A DNA stretch of 64,000 bases from Planctomycetota bacterium (lineage in GTDB: Bacteria > Planctomycetota > Phycisphaerae > UBA1845 > UTPLA1): the NCBI GenBank assembly GCA_016235815.1, contig JACRIM010000027.1, forward strand, positions 36,421 to 100,420, given 5' to 3'. Below the pieces are notes generated by a model. It did not search any database. It was not told the DNA's origin and worked only from the letters and a program-made list of their open reading frames with translations. Shown piece after piece: positions 1 through 7,862 of the stretch (position 1 is its first letter; each line of letters starts with the position of its first letter). The position numbers and the translations under genes were made by a program.

Positions 1-456
1 GGACTGTGGAACCAGTGGGACGCCGTGGATGAACACGTGTTGATCGGTGCCGTGCCCGGGCGGCGGCACATGCGCCAATTGCGGGACTGCGGCGTGACGG
101 CCATCGTGAATCTTTGTAAGGAATTCGTTGGGCATCGTGCGGAGATGGCCGCGCATGGCATCGAGCAACTTCACCTGCCGACGTTGGATTACCATTGCCC
201 GAGCGCCGACGATCTCCTGCGCGGGCTGGAGTTTCTCCGGAATCGGCGGTCGCGTGGTGCCAAGACGCTGGTCCACTGCAAGGCCGGCCGCGGGCGAAGC
301 GCGACGCTGGTGCTCTGTTATGTCATGGCTACACGGGGCTGCTCGGCCACGGACGCCTATCGGTTTTTGCGCACGCGACGACCGCACCTCACACGGCGGC
401 TGGATCGGCGGGAGCCGGTGATGGCCGTGGAGCGGGCACTTCGAGGAATGGCGTAA
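1..456 (+). CDS. Dual-specificity (PTPMT1-like) protein phosphatase, 5'-truncated by window edge
   Basis: The reading frame is open to base 1 and the residues before the first possible GTG at 25 (GLWNQWDAVDEHVLIGAVP) already look like the conserved N-terminal part of PTPMT1-like phosphatases, so the real start lies left of the window. The signature loop HCKAGRGRS, about residue 93 counted from base 25, is the HCxxGxxRS cysteine-phosphatase motif, and an upstream Asp in the LPTLDYHCPS stretch could be the general acid. The family hydrolyses phosphoester substrates (phosphotyrosine, or phosphatidylglycerophosphate in PTPMT1); the actual substrate here cannot be told. The gene ends with TAA and is followed by a 137-bp gap before the next gene on the same strand. 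Confidence 0.8.
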   Translation, partial: GLWNQWDAVDEHVLIGAVPGRRHMRQLRDCGVTAIVNLCKEFVGHRAEMAAHGIEQLHLPTLDYHCPSADDLLRGLEFLRNRRSRGAKTLVHCKAGRGRSATLVLCYVMATRGCSATDAYRFLRTRRPHLTRRLDRREPVMAVERALRGMA

Positions 457-593
457 GTCGACGCGAGCCAGTCTTGATTCGGCTATACTCTGGGTGTGGG
501 TGATCTCCCCAAACGGGACCTTTCGCCGCGTCACCCCCGGATCGAAGCGAAGCCTGCGATCAGAAATGACATTCTGTCTGGAAGGAGTCTGCC

Positions 594-1340
594 ATGGGCG
601 TTCTCGATGGTAAGGTGAGTTTTGTCACGGGTGGATCCCGCGGGATCGGCCGAGCGATTTGTTTGGCGTTGGCCGAGGCCGGGTCCGACATCGCGCTGAA
701 CTACTCCACGTCGCGTGAGGCCGCCGAAGAAGTGGCCGCTTTGATTCACAAGATGGGTCGCAAGGCGCTTATCTATCAGGCCAACGTCTCCAACCCCGAC
801 GAAGATGACACGATGGTTGCCCAGATCGTGAAAGACTTCGGCTTGGTTCACATCGTCGTCAACAACGCCGGCATCACGCGCGACAAGTCGTTCGTGAAGA
901 TGGATCGGCCGATGTGGCACGAGGTGTTGAACGTGAACCTGACCGGCCCGGCGATGATTATTCATCGCCTCATCAAGCCGATGATGGAGCATGGGTGGGG
1001 GCGCATTATCAATATCACCAGCATCGTCGGCCAGATGGGCAACTTCGGACAGGCGAACTATGCGGCGGCCAAGGGCGGACTGATCGCGCTGACGAAGACG
1101 CTGGCCCGCGAGTTCGCCAAGAAGGGCGTCACGGTAAACGCTGTCGCACCGGGGTTCATCGAGACCGACATGACGGCGGAAGTGCCGCCGGCGTCGTTGG
1201 ACATCGTGAAGCAGATGACGCCGATGGGCCGTCTCGGCAAGCCGGAGGAAGTGGCGGCGACGGTTGCGTTTCTTGCATCACCGCAGGCGTCGTTCATCAC
1301 CGGCGAGATCATCGGCGTCAACGGCGGCATGTACATGTAG
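594..1340 (+). CDS. SDR family 3-oxoacyl-ACP / acetoacetyl-CoA reductase (FabG/PhaB type)
   Basis: A 248-residue short-chain dehydrogenase with the NADP-binding TGGSRGIGRA near the N-terminus, NNAG around residue 92, the catalytic Ser in INITSIVGQMGN, and YAAAK as the Tyr-Lys pair. Length and the C-terminal ITGEIIGVNGGMYM are those of FabG/PhaB enzymes, which reduce 3-oxoacyl-ACP or acetoacetyl-CoA to the (R)-3-hydroxy compound. The stretch MGNFGQANYAAAKGG and the presence of a PHA synthase cluster 22 kb away make acetoacetyl-CoA reductase plausible, but FabG cannot be excluded. A strong ribosome-binding site GGAAGGAG (580-587) sits six bases before the ATG. Confidence 0.88.
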   Translation: MGVLDGKVSFVTGGSRGIGRAICLALAEAGSDIALNYSTSREAAEEVAALIHKMGRKALIYQANVSNPDEDDTMVAQIVKDFGLVHIVVNNAGITRDKSFVKMDRPMWHEVLNVNLTGPAMIIHRLIKPMMEHGWGRIINITSIVGQMGNFGQANYAAAKGGLIALTKTLAREFAKKGVTVNAVAPGFIETDMTAEVPPASLDIVKQMTPMGRLGKPEEVAATVAFLASPQASFITGEIIGVNGGMYM

Positions 1341-1382
1341 GCGAAGTCGTCGATTTGCGACTGCTTGTTTAGTGAACAGACC

Positions 1383-1811
1383 ATGAGCGACACCATCCAA
1401 AGCGGCCGCGCCGCCGAGCCGGTCGGGGCCTATCCCCACGCCAAGCGCGTCGGCGATTTTCTGTTTCTCTCGGGGATCGGCCCGCGCAAGCGCGGCAGCA
1501 AAGAGATCCCCGGCGTGACGCTGGATGATCGCGGCAACATTCTCGCTCACGACATTGAGGCGCAGTGCCGAAGCGTCTTCGATAATGTGCGATTCGTGCT
1601 GGAGGACGCCGGTGCAAAATGGGAGGACATCGTCGACGTCACGGTTTTCCTGACGCACATGAGTGACGATTTCCCGGTGTTCAACAAGATCTACGCCGAG
1701 CATTTCGCAGGGCCGGGAAAGCCCAACCCGACGCGCACGACGGTGGAGGTGACCGCATTGCCGACGCCGATTGCGATTGAATTGAAGGTCATCGCCGTTT
1801 TTTCGTCATGA
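1383..1811 (+). CDS. RidA-family deaminase, probably 2-aminomuconate deaminase
   Basis: A 142-residue RidA/YjgF protein. The motifs LFLSGIGPR, QCRSVFDNVRFVLEDAG and the closing RTTVEVTALPTPIAIEL are typical of the RidA trimer, whose conserved Arg (PTRTT) binds the carboxylate of an imine or enamine substrate. The longer central loop resembles the 2-aminomuconate deaminase subgroup, and the neighbouring kynA, kmo and kynU fit that: the enzyme would act late in tryptophan breakdown through 2-aminomuconate. Generic enamine deaminase activity is the alternative. I take the ATG at 1383; an in-frame TTG at 1365 has no better ribosome-binding site. Its TGA directly abuts the stop codon of the convergent kynA gene, with no base between them. 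Confidence 0.8.
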   Translation: MSDTIQSGRAAEPVGAYPHAKRVGDFLFLSGIGPRKRGSKEIPGVTLDDRGNILAHDIEAQCRSVFDNVRFVLEDAGAKWEDIVDVTVFLTHMSDDFPVFNKIYAEHFAGPGKPNPTRTTVEVTALPTPIAIELKVIAVFSS

Positions 1812-2600
1812 TCATAGTTCATGACGGATCGCCCACAGATCGGGGAAGGCCGGTTGGAAGAGGCTGCGCTTGAGGAACTCGACGCCGAGTGAGCCGCCGG
1901 TTCCCTTCTTGTTGCCGATGGTTCGCTCCACCAGCTTGACATGCCGGTAGCGCCATTCCTGCAGGCCTTCGTCGAAGTCGGTCATGGATTCGAAGAGAAT
2001 GGCGACCTCGGGGCGCGATTTGTACAGGCGCAATATCTCGCGCTGCACGTCGACGTTCGGCGCGTTCGATGTTCGCACATCCCGCTGCTTCAATTCAGTG
2101 GGCACCGTCGCGCCGCAGTGACCGAGGAAGTCGTAGAAGTGATCGATGACGCTGCGGTCGTCGAGGCGGGCCTTCAGGCGGGCGTATCCCTGACTGTCCT
2201 TCCCGTACAAGGCTGCGAAGTCGAGATCAGTTCGCTTCTGCCCGAGGGCGAATTCCAACTCGCGGAACTGCGCCGATTGAAAGCCCGACGCTGTCTCCAA
2301 ACGATCACGAAAACTCGAGAAGCTCATCGGCGTCATGGTCTCAAGAATGTCGAGCTGTCCCACCAGCGTCTTCATGACGGTTCGCACGCGCTTAAGGCTG
2401 TGGACGGCACCAAAGAGGTCGTTCCCTGAGAAGTCCCGGTTGATCTTGTCCAACTCGTGCAGCACCAGTTTGAACCAAAGTTCGTAGACCTGGTGAATCA
2501 CGATGAAGAGCATCTCATCATGCTCAGGCGGCTTCGAGCGCGGCTCCTGCAGCTCCAGCATCGCTTCCAATTTGAGATAGTCTGTATAAGTCAGGGCCAC
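1812..2600 (-). CDS. kynA: Tryptophan 2,3-dioxygenase
   Basis: A 262-residue heme dioxygenase that opens the indole ring of L-tryptophan to give N-formylkynurenine. Family hallmarks are HDEMLFIVIHQVYELWFK (about residues 27-44, substrate-binding region), SGFQSAQFRELEF in the middle, and WRYRHVKLVERTIGNKKGTG near the C-terminus, whose His is the expected heme ligand and whose GTGGS lies at the substrate carboxylate. Length fits bacterial TDO (about 260-290). It starts 12 bp after the end of kmo on the same strand, so kmo-kynA form an operon. A kynurenine formamidase is not seen in the window. Confidence 0.95.
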   Translation of the reverse strand: MALTYTDYLKLEAMLELQEPRSKPPEHDEMLFIVIHQVYELWFKLVLHELDKINRDFSGNDLFGAVHSLKRVRTVMKTLVGQLDILETMTPMSFSSFRDRLETASGFQSAQFRELEFALGQKRTDLDFAALYGKDSQGYARLKARLDDRSVIDHFYDFLGHCGATVPTELKQRDVRTSNAPNVDVQREILRLYKSRPEVAILFESMTDFDEGLQEWRYRHVKLVERTIGNKKGTGGSLGVEFLKRSLFQPAFPDLWAIRHEL

Positions 2601-2612
2601 GGACGACTCCCG

Positions 2613-4052
2613 TCATGCAGACGACGGGCTTGCCCGCCGTTTCGATTTGAAGATTACCACCTGCATCGCCACATAGACAATGGTGGCCGCCATGGAGACG
2701 CAGGCGACCAGTCGCTCCGTTGTGAACAAACGCAGCAAGGTCGCCAGTACGACCACGGCGAATAACGCGGAAAACACGAAGACGCGGCGGTCTTGTCGCC
2801 TGGCCCGCGCGACCGCTTCGGCGTAGGGTATGCACGAGAAACTCACCATGCCGTAGAGCGGCCGATACCACGATGGCATCAATGTGTGCAGCGTACGTTC
2901 GACCTTCTTTTTCCATCGAAAGCTTCGGGACGCCGTCTTGTCGCGCATCTCGATGAAGTTTTCGATGGCCAGGTCCGCGAGTGTGTCGCTGTTTTCCTTC
3001 CGTCGCGATTCATAAGCCTCGAAGGCGCGTCGCCAGTCGGGGCCGTGTTGGCGCATGCACTCATCCAGCGCGACCACGTCTTCAAAGGCCGCGTTCATTC
3101 CCTGCCCATAGAAGGGCACAACGGCGTGGGCGGCGTCGCCGACGAGGGCGACCTTTCCTTCGTATTGCCATGGCCGACATCGCACCGTGACCATCGAGCC
3201 GGTCGGATTCGTGCGGAAATCGTCGAGTAGTGTGGGCATGAGCGGCACGGCATCGGGAAACTCCGACTCGAAGAATCGCCGCACATCGTCATCGCCTCGC
3301 AGCGACGCGAAGCTGTCGGGGCCTTCGAATGGGTAAAACAGCGTGCAGGTGAACGAGCCGTCAGGGTTCGGCAGGGCAATCATCATGTAACTTCGTCGCG
3401 GCCAGATGTGCAGGGCGTTTCGTTCCATGCGAGAATCGCCGTTGGGGCCTGGCGGAATCGTCAATTCCTTGTAGCCATGCCGCAGATAGTCCTGTCGATA
3501 GTCAAACCTCTCCAACCGTTGCATCGACTTCCGCACCGCTGAAAAAGCCCCATCCACGCCGATGAGCAGATCGCTCTCCACGACCGTCTCGGCGTTCGTC
3601 GCGGTATGCACCAGTCGCGCCGACGGTCGATCCAAATCAACATCCACGCAACGATGATCGAAGTGTACTCGCACGTTGGGCAGCTTCTGTGCCGCCGCCA
3701 GCGTCACGCTGTTCAACGCCGCCCGCCCGATGGAGTTGATGCACTTCGTCGGGTCTTTGTCATACGGTTGGAAGTGCAACCCCCCGGCGCGATCGTGAAT
3801 CATCCGCCCGCGCATCTGTATCGCGTGCGACAGGATTTCATCCGCCAATCCCACGCGCTGCAGGGCGTCGATCCCGCGCGTCGAAAGGGCCAGATTGATC
3901 GACCGTCCGCCGACGAAGTTGCCCGCGCCAGGGTCGCTGCGCCGCTCGTACAGCGTCACATCCTGCCCCGCGCGACCAAGATACGTAGCCAACAACCCGC
4001 CGGCCAACCCCCCGCCGATCAACGTGATTCGTGGTTTTTCGATCTGCGCCAT
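2613..4052 (-). CDS. kmo: Kynurenine 3-monooxygenase
   Basis: A 479-residue FAD-dependent aromatic hydroxylase that converts kynurenine to 3-hydroxykynurenine with NADPH and oxygen. The N-terminus has the Rossmann motif LIGGGLAGG, then GRSINLALSTRG typical of KMO. The second FAD motif, VALVGDAAHAVVPFYGQGMN, lies around residues 300-320. The C-terminus carries two hydrophobic segments (VFVFSALFAVVVLATLL and VACVSMAATIVYVAMQVV), so the enzyme is probably membrane-attached, as eukaryotic KMO is. It is first in a kmo-kynA operon and divergent from the ankyrin gene. Confidence 0.95.
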   Translation of the reverse strand: MAQIEKPRITLIGGGLAGGLLATYLGRAGQDVTLYERRSDPGAGNFVGGRSINLALSTRGIDALQRVGLADEILSHAIQMRGRMIHDRAGGLHFQPYDKDPTKCINSIGRAALNSVTLAAAQKLPNVRVHFDHRCVDVDLDRPSARLVHTATNAETVVESDLLIGVDGAFSAVRKSMQRLERFDYRQDYLRHGYKELTIPPGPNGDSRMERNALHIWPRRSYMMIALPNPDGSFTCTLFYPFEGPDSFASLRGDDDVRRFFESEFPDAVPLMPTLLDDFRTNPTGSMVTVRCRPWQYEGKVALVGDAAHAVVPFYGQGMNAAFEDVVALDECMRQHGPDWRRAFEAYESRRKENSDTLADLAIENFIEMRDKTASRSFRWKKKVERTLHTLMPSWYRPLYGMVSFSCIPYAEAVARARRQDRRVFVFSALFAVVVLATLLRLFTTERLVACVSMAATIVYVAMQVVIFKSKRRASPSSA

Positions 4053-4185
4053 GACGAGGCGTATTTAACGCGATGGTGCGAGTGCCGCCAACCTGCCCCG
4101 AATTAATCCACCGGAACCAGCGCAGTCGACGAACTCCGTCTTGCAAAAAAGCACTATCATGGTTCAGCATAGAGAGGTAACACGC

Positions 4186-4845
4186 ATGTCAACGTTGGAT
4201 AATGCCCTCGAAGCCGTGAAGAGTGGAAACGTCACGGCCTTCCGCGCCCTCCTCGCCGCCGACCCTGCCCTCGCCGACGCAACCATCGACGGCGGCATGT
4301 CGCTGCTCCTCCTCGCCGTCTTTTTCGGCCATGGCGAGATCATCGATGCGATGCTCGCAACCGGTCGAACGCTGAACATCTACGAAGCCGCCGCACTCGG
4401 CAAACAGGTGGAACTGACCGCCTTCCTCGACGCCGACCCCAGCGCGATTAATGCCTTTTCGTCGTACGGTTTCACGCCGCTTCACCACGCTGCCTACATG
4501 GCCGATGTGTCGACGGTCAGGCTGCTGCTCGATCGCGGCGCTGATGTCAACGCCGTCTCCCGCGATCACATGCAGCTTACGCCTTTGCATCAGGCCGCGG
4601 TCAAGGGCAAGCGCGACATGGTGGCCATGCTGCTGGACCACGGCGCCAACCCCACGCCGCCACACCCGCAGGGCTACACCCCGCTCCACGCGGCGGCCGG
4701 CGGCGGCGATCTCGTTTCGATTCGCCGATTGCTGACCATGGGCGCGGACCCGACGCAAACATTTCAAGGCAAGACCGCGGCCGACATCGCGATGGAAAAG
4801 GGCCACAAAGACGCAGCGGCGGCGATACGGGCGGAGATGGTGTAG
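4186..4845 (+). CDS. Ankyrin-repeat protein
   Basis: A 219-residue protein made almost wholly of ankyrin repeats. Recognisable units include GFTPLHHAAYMADVSTVRLL, LTPLHQAAVKGKRDMVAMLL and GYTPLHAAAGGGDLVSIRRL, with less regular repeats before and after. No signal peptide or other domain is seen, so a cytoplasmic protein-binding role is likely; the partner is unknown. The ATG at 4186 is preceded by AGAGAGG (4171-4177). In-frame upstream starts exist but lack a ribosome-binding site. It lies between kmo and kynU, divergent from the first and convergent with the second (10 bp), so it may have been inserted into a kynurenine cluster. Confidence 0.88.
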   Translation: MSTLDNALEAVKSGNVTAFRALLAADPALADATIDGGMSLLLLAVFFGHGEIIDAMLATGRTLNIYEAAALGKQVELTAFLDADPSAINAFSSYGFTPLHHAAYMADVSTVRLLLDRGADVNAVSRDHMQLTPLHQAAVKGKRDMVAMLLDHGANPTPPHPQGYTPLHAAAGGGDLVSIRRLLTMGADPTQTFQGKTAADIAMEKGHKDAAAAIRAEMV

Positions 4846-4855
4846 TCGGCCGTTC

Positions 4856-6157
4856 CTACCGATGTCGCGCCAGCACCTGTGCGAACCGCCATACATCGTG
4901 AAACGTGTTGTACAGCGGCACCGGGGCGACGCGGATCACGTTAGGTTCGCGGAAGTCCCCCTTTATGCCGGCTTCTTCCAGTTCTTTGAACAGCCCGCGC
5001 GGGTTTTCGTTCACGAGGATCGAGAGCTGACAGCCGCGCTCGGCGGAGCGTTTCGGCGTGATTACCTGATAGCGATTGGACGGCATCTGATCGATCAGGA
5101 ATTGCAGATAGCCCGTGAGCAGTTCCGACTTGGCCCGCAGGCGATCCATGCCGGATTCGTCGAACACATCCAGCGATGCTCGCAGCGGCGCGAGAGAGAG
5201 AATCGGCGGATTGCTGACCTGCCAGCTATCGACCGATGCCACCGGCTTGAAGTCCGGCTCCAGGTGCATGCGAAATCGGGTGGCCGGGTCGTTGCCCCAC
5301 CAGCCGGAGAGGCGAGGCACGTCGAGATCGGGGTTCGCCGCATGCTTCTCATGCACGAAGCAGCCTGCCACCGCGCCGGGGCCCGCGTTCATGTACTTGT
5401 AGTGACACCACACGGCGAAGTCGACCCCCCAATCGTGCAATGCCAGCGGCACGTTTCCGATGGCGTGTGCGAGGTCGAGGCCCAGCGTGCAGCCCTCGCG
5501 CTTGGCCGCGGCTGCAAGCCGACGCATGTCCAACACTTGACCGGTGAAGAAGTTGACGCCGGCCAAAAGCACCAGCGCGAACTGATCGCCGTGGTCCTCA
5601 AGGATGGACTCGATGTCGCCGAGGCGCACGGTCTCCTCGCCCTCGCGCGGGCCGACGATCACGAGGGCGTCGTTGGGTTCGAAGCGGTGGCAACGAATCT
5701 GGCTCTTCACGGCGTATGTGTCCGACGGAAACGCCGGCGCTTCCATGAGGATCTTGTATCGCTGCTTCGTCGGCCGATAGAAGCTGACCATGAGCAGGTG
5801 CAGGTTCACGGTCAAGCTGTTCATGACGACGACTTCATTCGGCCTTGCGCCGACGAGTCGGCCGAGCTTGTCGCGGAAGACCTCGTGGTAGGAATACCAC
5901 GGCGTGTGACCGGTGAAATGCCCATCGACGGCGAGCCGTGCCCAGTCGTCGAGTTCCTGTTGGACGTACGCGGCGGCCCCTTTGGGCATCAAGCCGAGCG
6001 AGTTGCCGCAGAGATAGATGAGCGGCTTTCCATTCGCACCCGTCGGAATATGGAATCGGTCGCGGAGGGACCGCAGCGGGTCCTCGGAGTCCATTCGCAA
6101 CGCAAACGACTCGTCTGCGGAGTATTGGACTGATGCAGTTGCGGTGCCTGTGTTCAT
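4856..6157 (-). CDS. kynU: Kynureninase
   Basis: A 433-residue fold-type I PLP enzyme that cleaves kynurenine or 3-hydroxykynurenine to (3-hydroxy)anthranilate and alanine. Diagnostic stretches are LIYLCGNSLGLMPKGA near the N-terminus, VVMNSLTVNLHLLMVSFYRP, LGLDLAHAIGNVPLALHDWG with the PLP-pyridine Asp, and FAVWCHYKYMNAGPGAVAG with the PLP-binding Lys. The C-terminus GDFREPNVIRVAPVPLYN is also conserved. The ATG at 6157 gives the normal family length; an in-frame extension to 6259 has no family similarity. Same strand as kmo-kynA but separated from them by the ankyrin gene. Confidence 0.95.
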   Translation of the reverse strand: MNTGTATASVQYSADESFALRMDSEDPLRSLRDRFHIPTGANGKPLIYLCGNSLGLMPKGAAAYVQQELDDWARLAVDGHFTGHTPWYSYHEVFRDKLGRLVGARPNEVVVMNSLTVNLHLLMVSFYRPTKQRYKILMEAPAFPSDTYAVKSQIRCHRFEPNDALVIVGPREGEETVRLGDIESILEDHGDQFALVLLAGVNFFTGQVLDMRRLAAAAKREGCTLGLDLAHAIGNVPLALHDWGVDFAVWCHYKYMNAGPGAVAGCFVHEKHAANPDLDVPRLSGWWGNDPATRFRMHLEPDFKPVASVDSWQVSNPPILSLAPLRASLDVFDESGMDRLRAKSELLTGYLQFLIDQMPSNRYQVITPKRSAERGCQLSILVNENPRGLFKELEEAGIKGDFREPNVIRVAPVPLYNTFHDVWRFAQVLARHR

Positions 6158-6586
6158 TGGGTCGCGTCGAGTAAGCAGCGTTTGATGATGTCGTGTCCGA
6201 GCGTAGTCTATTTCCAATCCGCTCCGGGTCCAAATCGTGAGTGTGGAGATGGCCGGCACACCCAGGCAATGGACGGATTGTCCGATAAACGACGGCCCGG
6301 AGTCCGACTTGGCCGGGATTCGCGCGAATAACGGTCCTTCGTTGCGCTCTTATCGGGATTAATCAAGAAAAACAATTGGTGCAATACGATATTTGACTTG
6401 CGTTTTCTGCGCGGGTGCGGTTTGATCCCTCTCTGACATGTGCCGCCCCTTCGCCAGCGCGCGGCATCGGAGTTTTCAGCGATTCGCGATTCCGCGAGTC
6501 CGGCACAGACAATCTCACAAACCAACAAGCTTGAACGAGGCAAGGTCCGCGCCGGTCGCGGCCCGCGTTTCCTACGAGGTGGAATT
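6158..6586. other. Intergenic region between kynU and an exported-protein gene
   Basis: A 429-bp divergent spacer. The middle (about 6355-6400) is clearly more AT-rich than its surroundings and holds TTGACT at 6393-6398, but no convincing -10 hexamer at the right distance. Both divergent promoters should lie here. No RNA gene or further open frame with coding character is seen. Confidence 0.4.
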
Positions 6587-7549
6587 TTGAAAAACGTACT
6601 TACACTCCTGTCATGCACGTTGATCGCGTCACTCTCCACGACCATGGTTCATGCGGATACTCCGCAGAACGCTGAGAATTCGCCGGCCATCAGCAACGCC
6701 GATCTCACTCGGCCGATGTCGCTGGACGAAACCAAGACTGAGACGACCAGCGAAAAACCCTCGTCAAGCGGGGGCTTCTGGATCTTCCCCGATCAGGCTC
6801 CGCTCACGGGTAGCATCGCCACGGATCGTCCCGGCTTCTCGGATTCCGCGGGCCTGGTTCCTCGAGGCCGGTTCCAGATCGAAAGCGGCTACACCTTCTC
6901 GTATGACCGGGAAGACGATCGCCGCGTGATCGACCATACGATGCCTGAAATCGCCCTTCGCACGGGCCTCACGGACTGTCTCGAATTCCGCGCCAAGTGG
7001 AACGGCTATTCCTATTCCGAAGTGCTCGATCGCATCACGACGCCGGCCGGGCGACACATTGATCACATTGACCATATCGATGGCGGTTCCGACATGACGC
7101 TTGGAATCAAGGTTCCGCTGTTGAGGCAGAAGGAATGTCTGCCGAATGTCTCCATGATCGCCTCTCTCGGTGTTCCGACCGGCTCGGACAGCAAGAGCGC
7201 GAACAACGTCGTGCCTGAGATCAAATTCCCGTGGAACTATGCCCTCACCAAAGAATTGACGATCTATGGCTCGCTGCTCGGTCGCGTCAATGACGGATCG
7301 AATGGCCAGTTTTTCCAAACGGCCGCGACGGTCGCGGCGGGGTACCAGGTGTGCAGCCGCGCGACCTTGTATCTTGAATACTTCGGTGTGTACCCCGGCA
7401 ATCGCTCGGAGGATAGTGCGCATATCCTGAGCGCCGGCCCTATCTTCAAAATCACGGACAACATTTCAATGGACATGAGAGCCGCGGTCGGCCTGAATGA
7501 ACAGGCGCCGGACTTTCAGGCCAGCGTTGGTTTTGGCATTCGTTTCTAA
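6587..7549 (+). CDS. Exported outer-membrane-type protein (Phenol_MetA_deg-like 'transporter' family)
   Basis: A 320-residue protein starting at TTG 6587, chosen because GAGGTGG (6576-6582) lies just upstream and the product then begins with a clean signal peptide, MKNVLTLLSCTLIASLS, ending at VHA-D. The mature part opens with TDRPGFSDSAGLVPRGRFQIESGYTFSYD and consists of alternating amphipathic stretches ending in FQASVGFGIRF with a terminal Phe. That is typical of outer-membrane beta-barrels of the phenol-degradation MetA-like group. The substrate, if any, is unknown. A 40-residue gene follows after 28 bp in the same transcript. Confidence 0.72.
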   Translation: MKNVLTLLSCTLIASLSTTMVHADTPQNAENSPAISNADLTRPMSLDETKTETTSEKPSSSGGFWIFPDQAPLTGSIATDRPGFSDSAGLVPRGRFQIESGYTFSYDREDDRRVIDHTMPEIALRTGLTDCLEFRAKWNGYSYSEVLDRITTPAGRHIDHIDHIDGGSDMTLGIKVPLLRQKECLPNVSMIASLGVPTGSDSKSANNVVPEIKFPWNYALTKELTIYGSLLGRVNDGSNGQFFQTAATVAAGYQVCSRATLYLEYFGVYPGNRSEDSAHILSAGPIFKITDNISMDMRAAVGLNEQAPDFQASVGFGIRF

Positions 7550-7577
7550 GAACCCTTTGCATTTAGGAGAGATACTC

Positions 7578-7700
7578 ATGCTGATTGGCGACATTCTTTA
7601 CTCCGTGTTTACGGCGCTCATTAACACGATCGTGACGACGCCGTTCTTCTCGTTCCTCAACAATTTATTCGGTATTCCGTTCCGGCTCGCCGGCGTCTAA
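7578..7700 (+). CDS. Small hydrophobic protein of 40 residues
   Basis: A short frame that begins MLIGDILYSVFTALINT and ends FGIPFRLAGV, preceded by a good ribosome-binding site, AGGAGAG (7565-7571), seven bases before the ATG. Almost the whole peptide is hydrophobic with few charges, long enough for one membrane helix. It lies 28 bp after the barrel-protein gene and 40 bp before a terminator, so the two share a transcript. I recognise no family. It might be a small membrane protein or an accessory peptide. A second such gene is found at 15985-16116. Confidence 0.6.
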   Translation: MLIGDILYSVFTALINTIVTTPFFSFLNNLFGIPFRLAGV

Positions 7701-7740
7701 TCGACGCGGTCGTCGAACTCATACCGTCTGAAACTTGAAC

Positions 7741-7783
7741 AAGCCGTGGCGCGGCCGCAATTTGCCGTGCCCCGGCTTTTCTT
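7741..7783 (+). terminator. Rho-independent terminator
   Basis: AAGCCGTGGCGCGG (7741-7754) pairs with CCGTGCCCCGGCTT (7765-7778), two mismatches in 14, around a 10-base loop, followed by a T-rich tail to 7783. It closes the 6587-7700 transcription unit. Confidence 0.7.
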
Positions 7784-7862
7784 GCGCGCTGGTTTTATCC
7801 GAGCGGCCCGTCGCGTACATTGTTGCACCAACCCGCAACACGCGGCAACCGAGGTCTTCTTG

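Noticed and set aside
4862..6133. 423-codon plus-strand open frame antisense to kynU
   Set aside because: Shadow of kynureninase; no start signal, no recognisable motif.
6393..6426. Promoter for the 6587 gene
   Set aside because: TTGACT is present but no -10 hexamer at 16-18 bp; not listed as a promoter.
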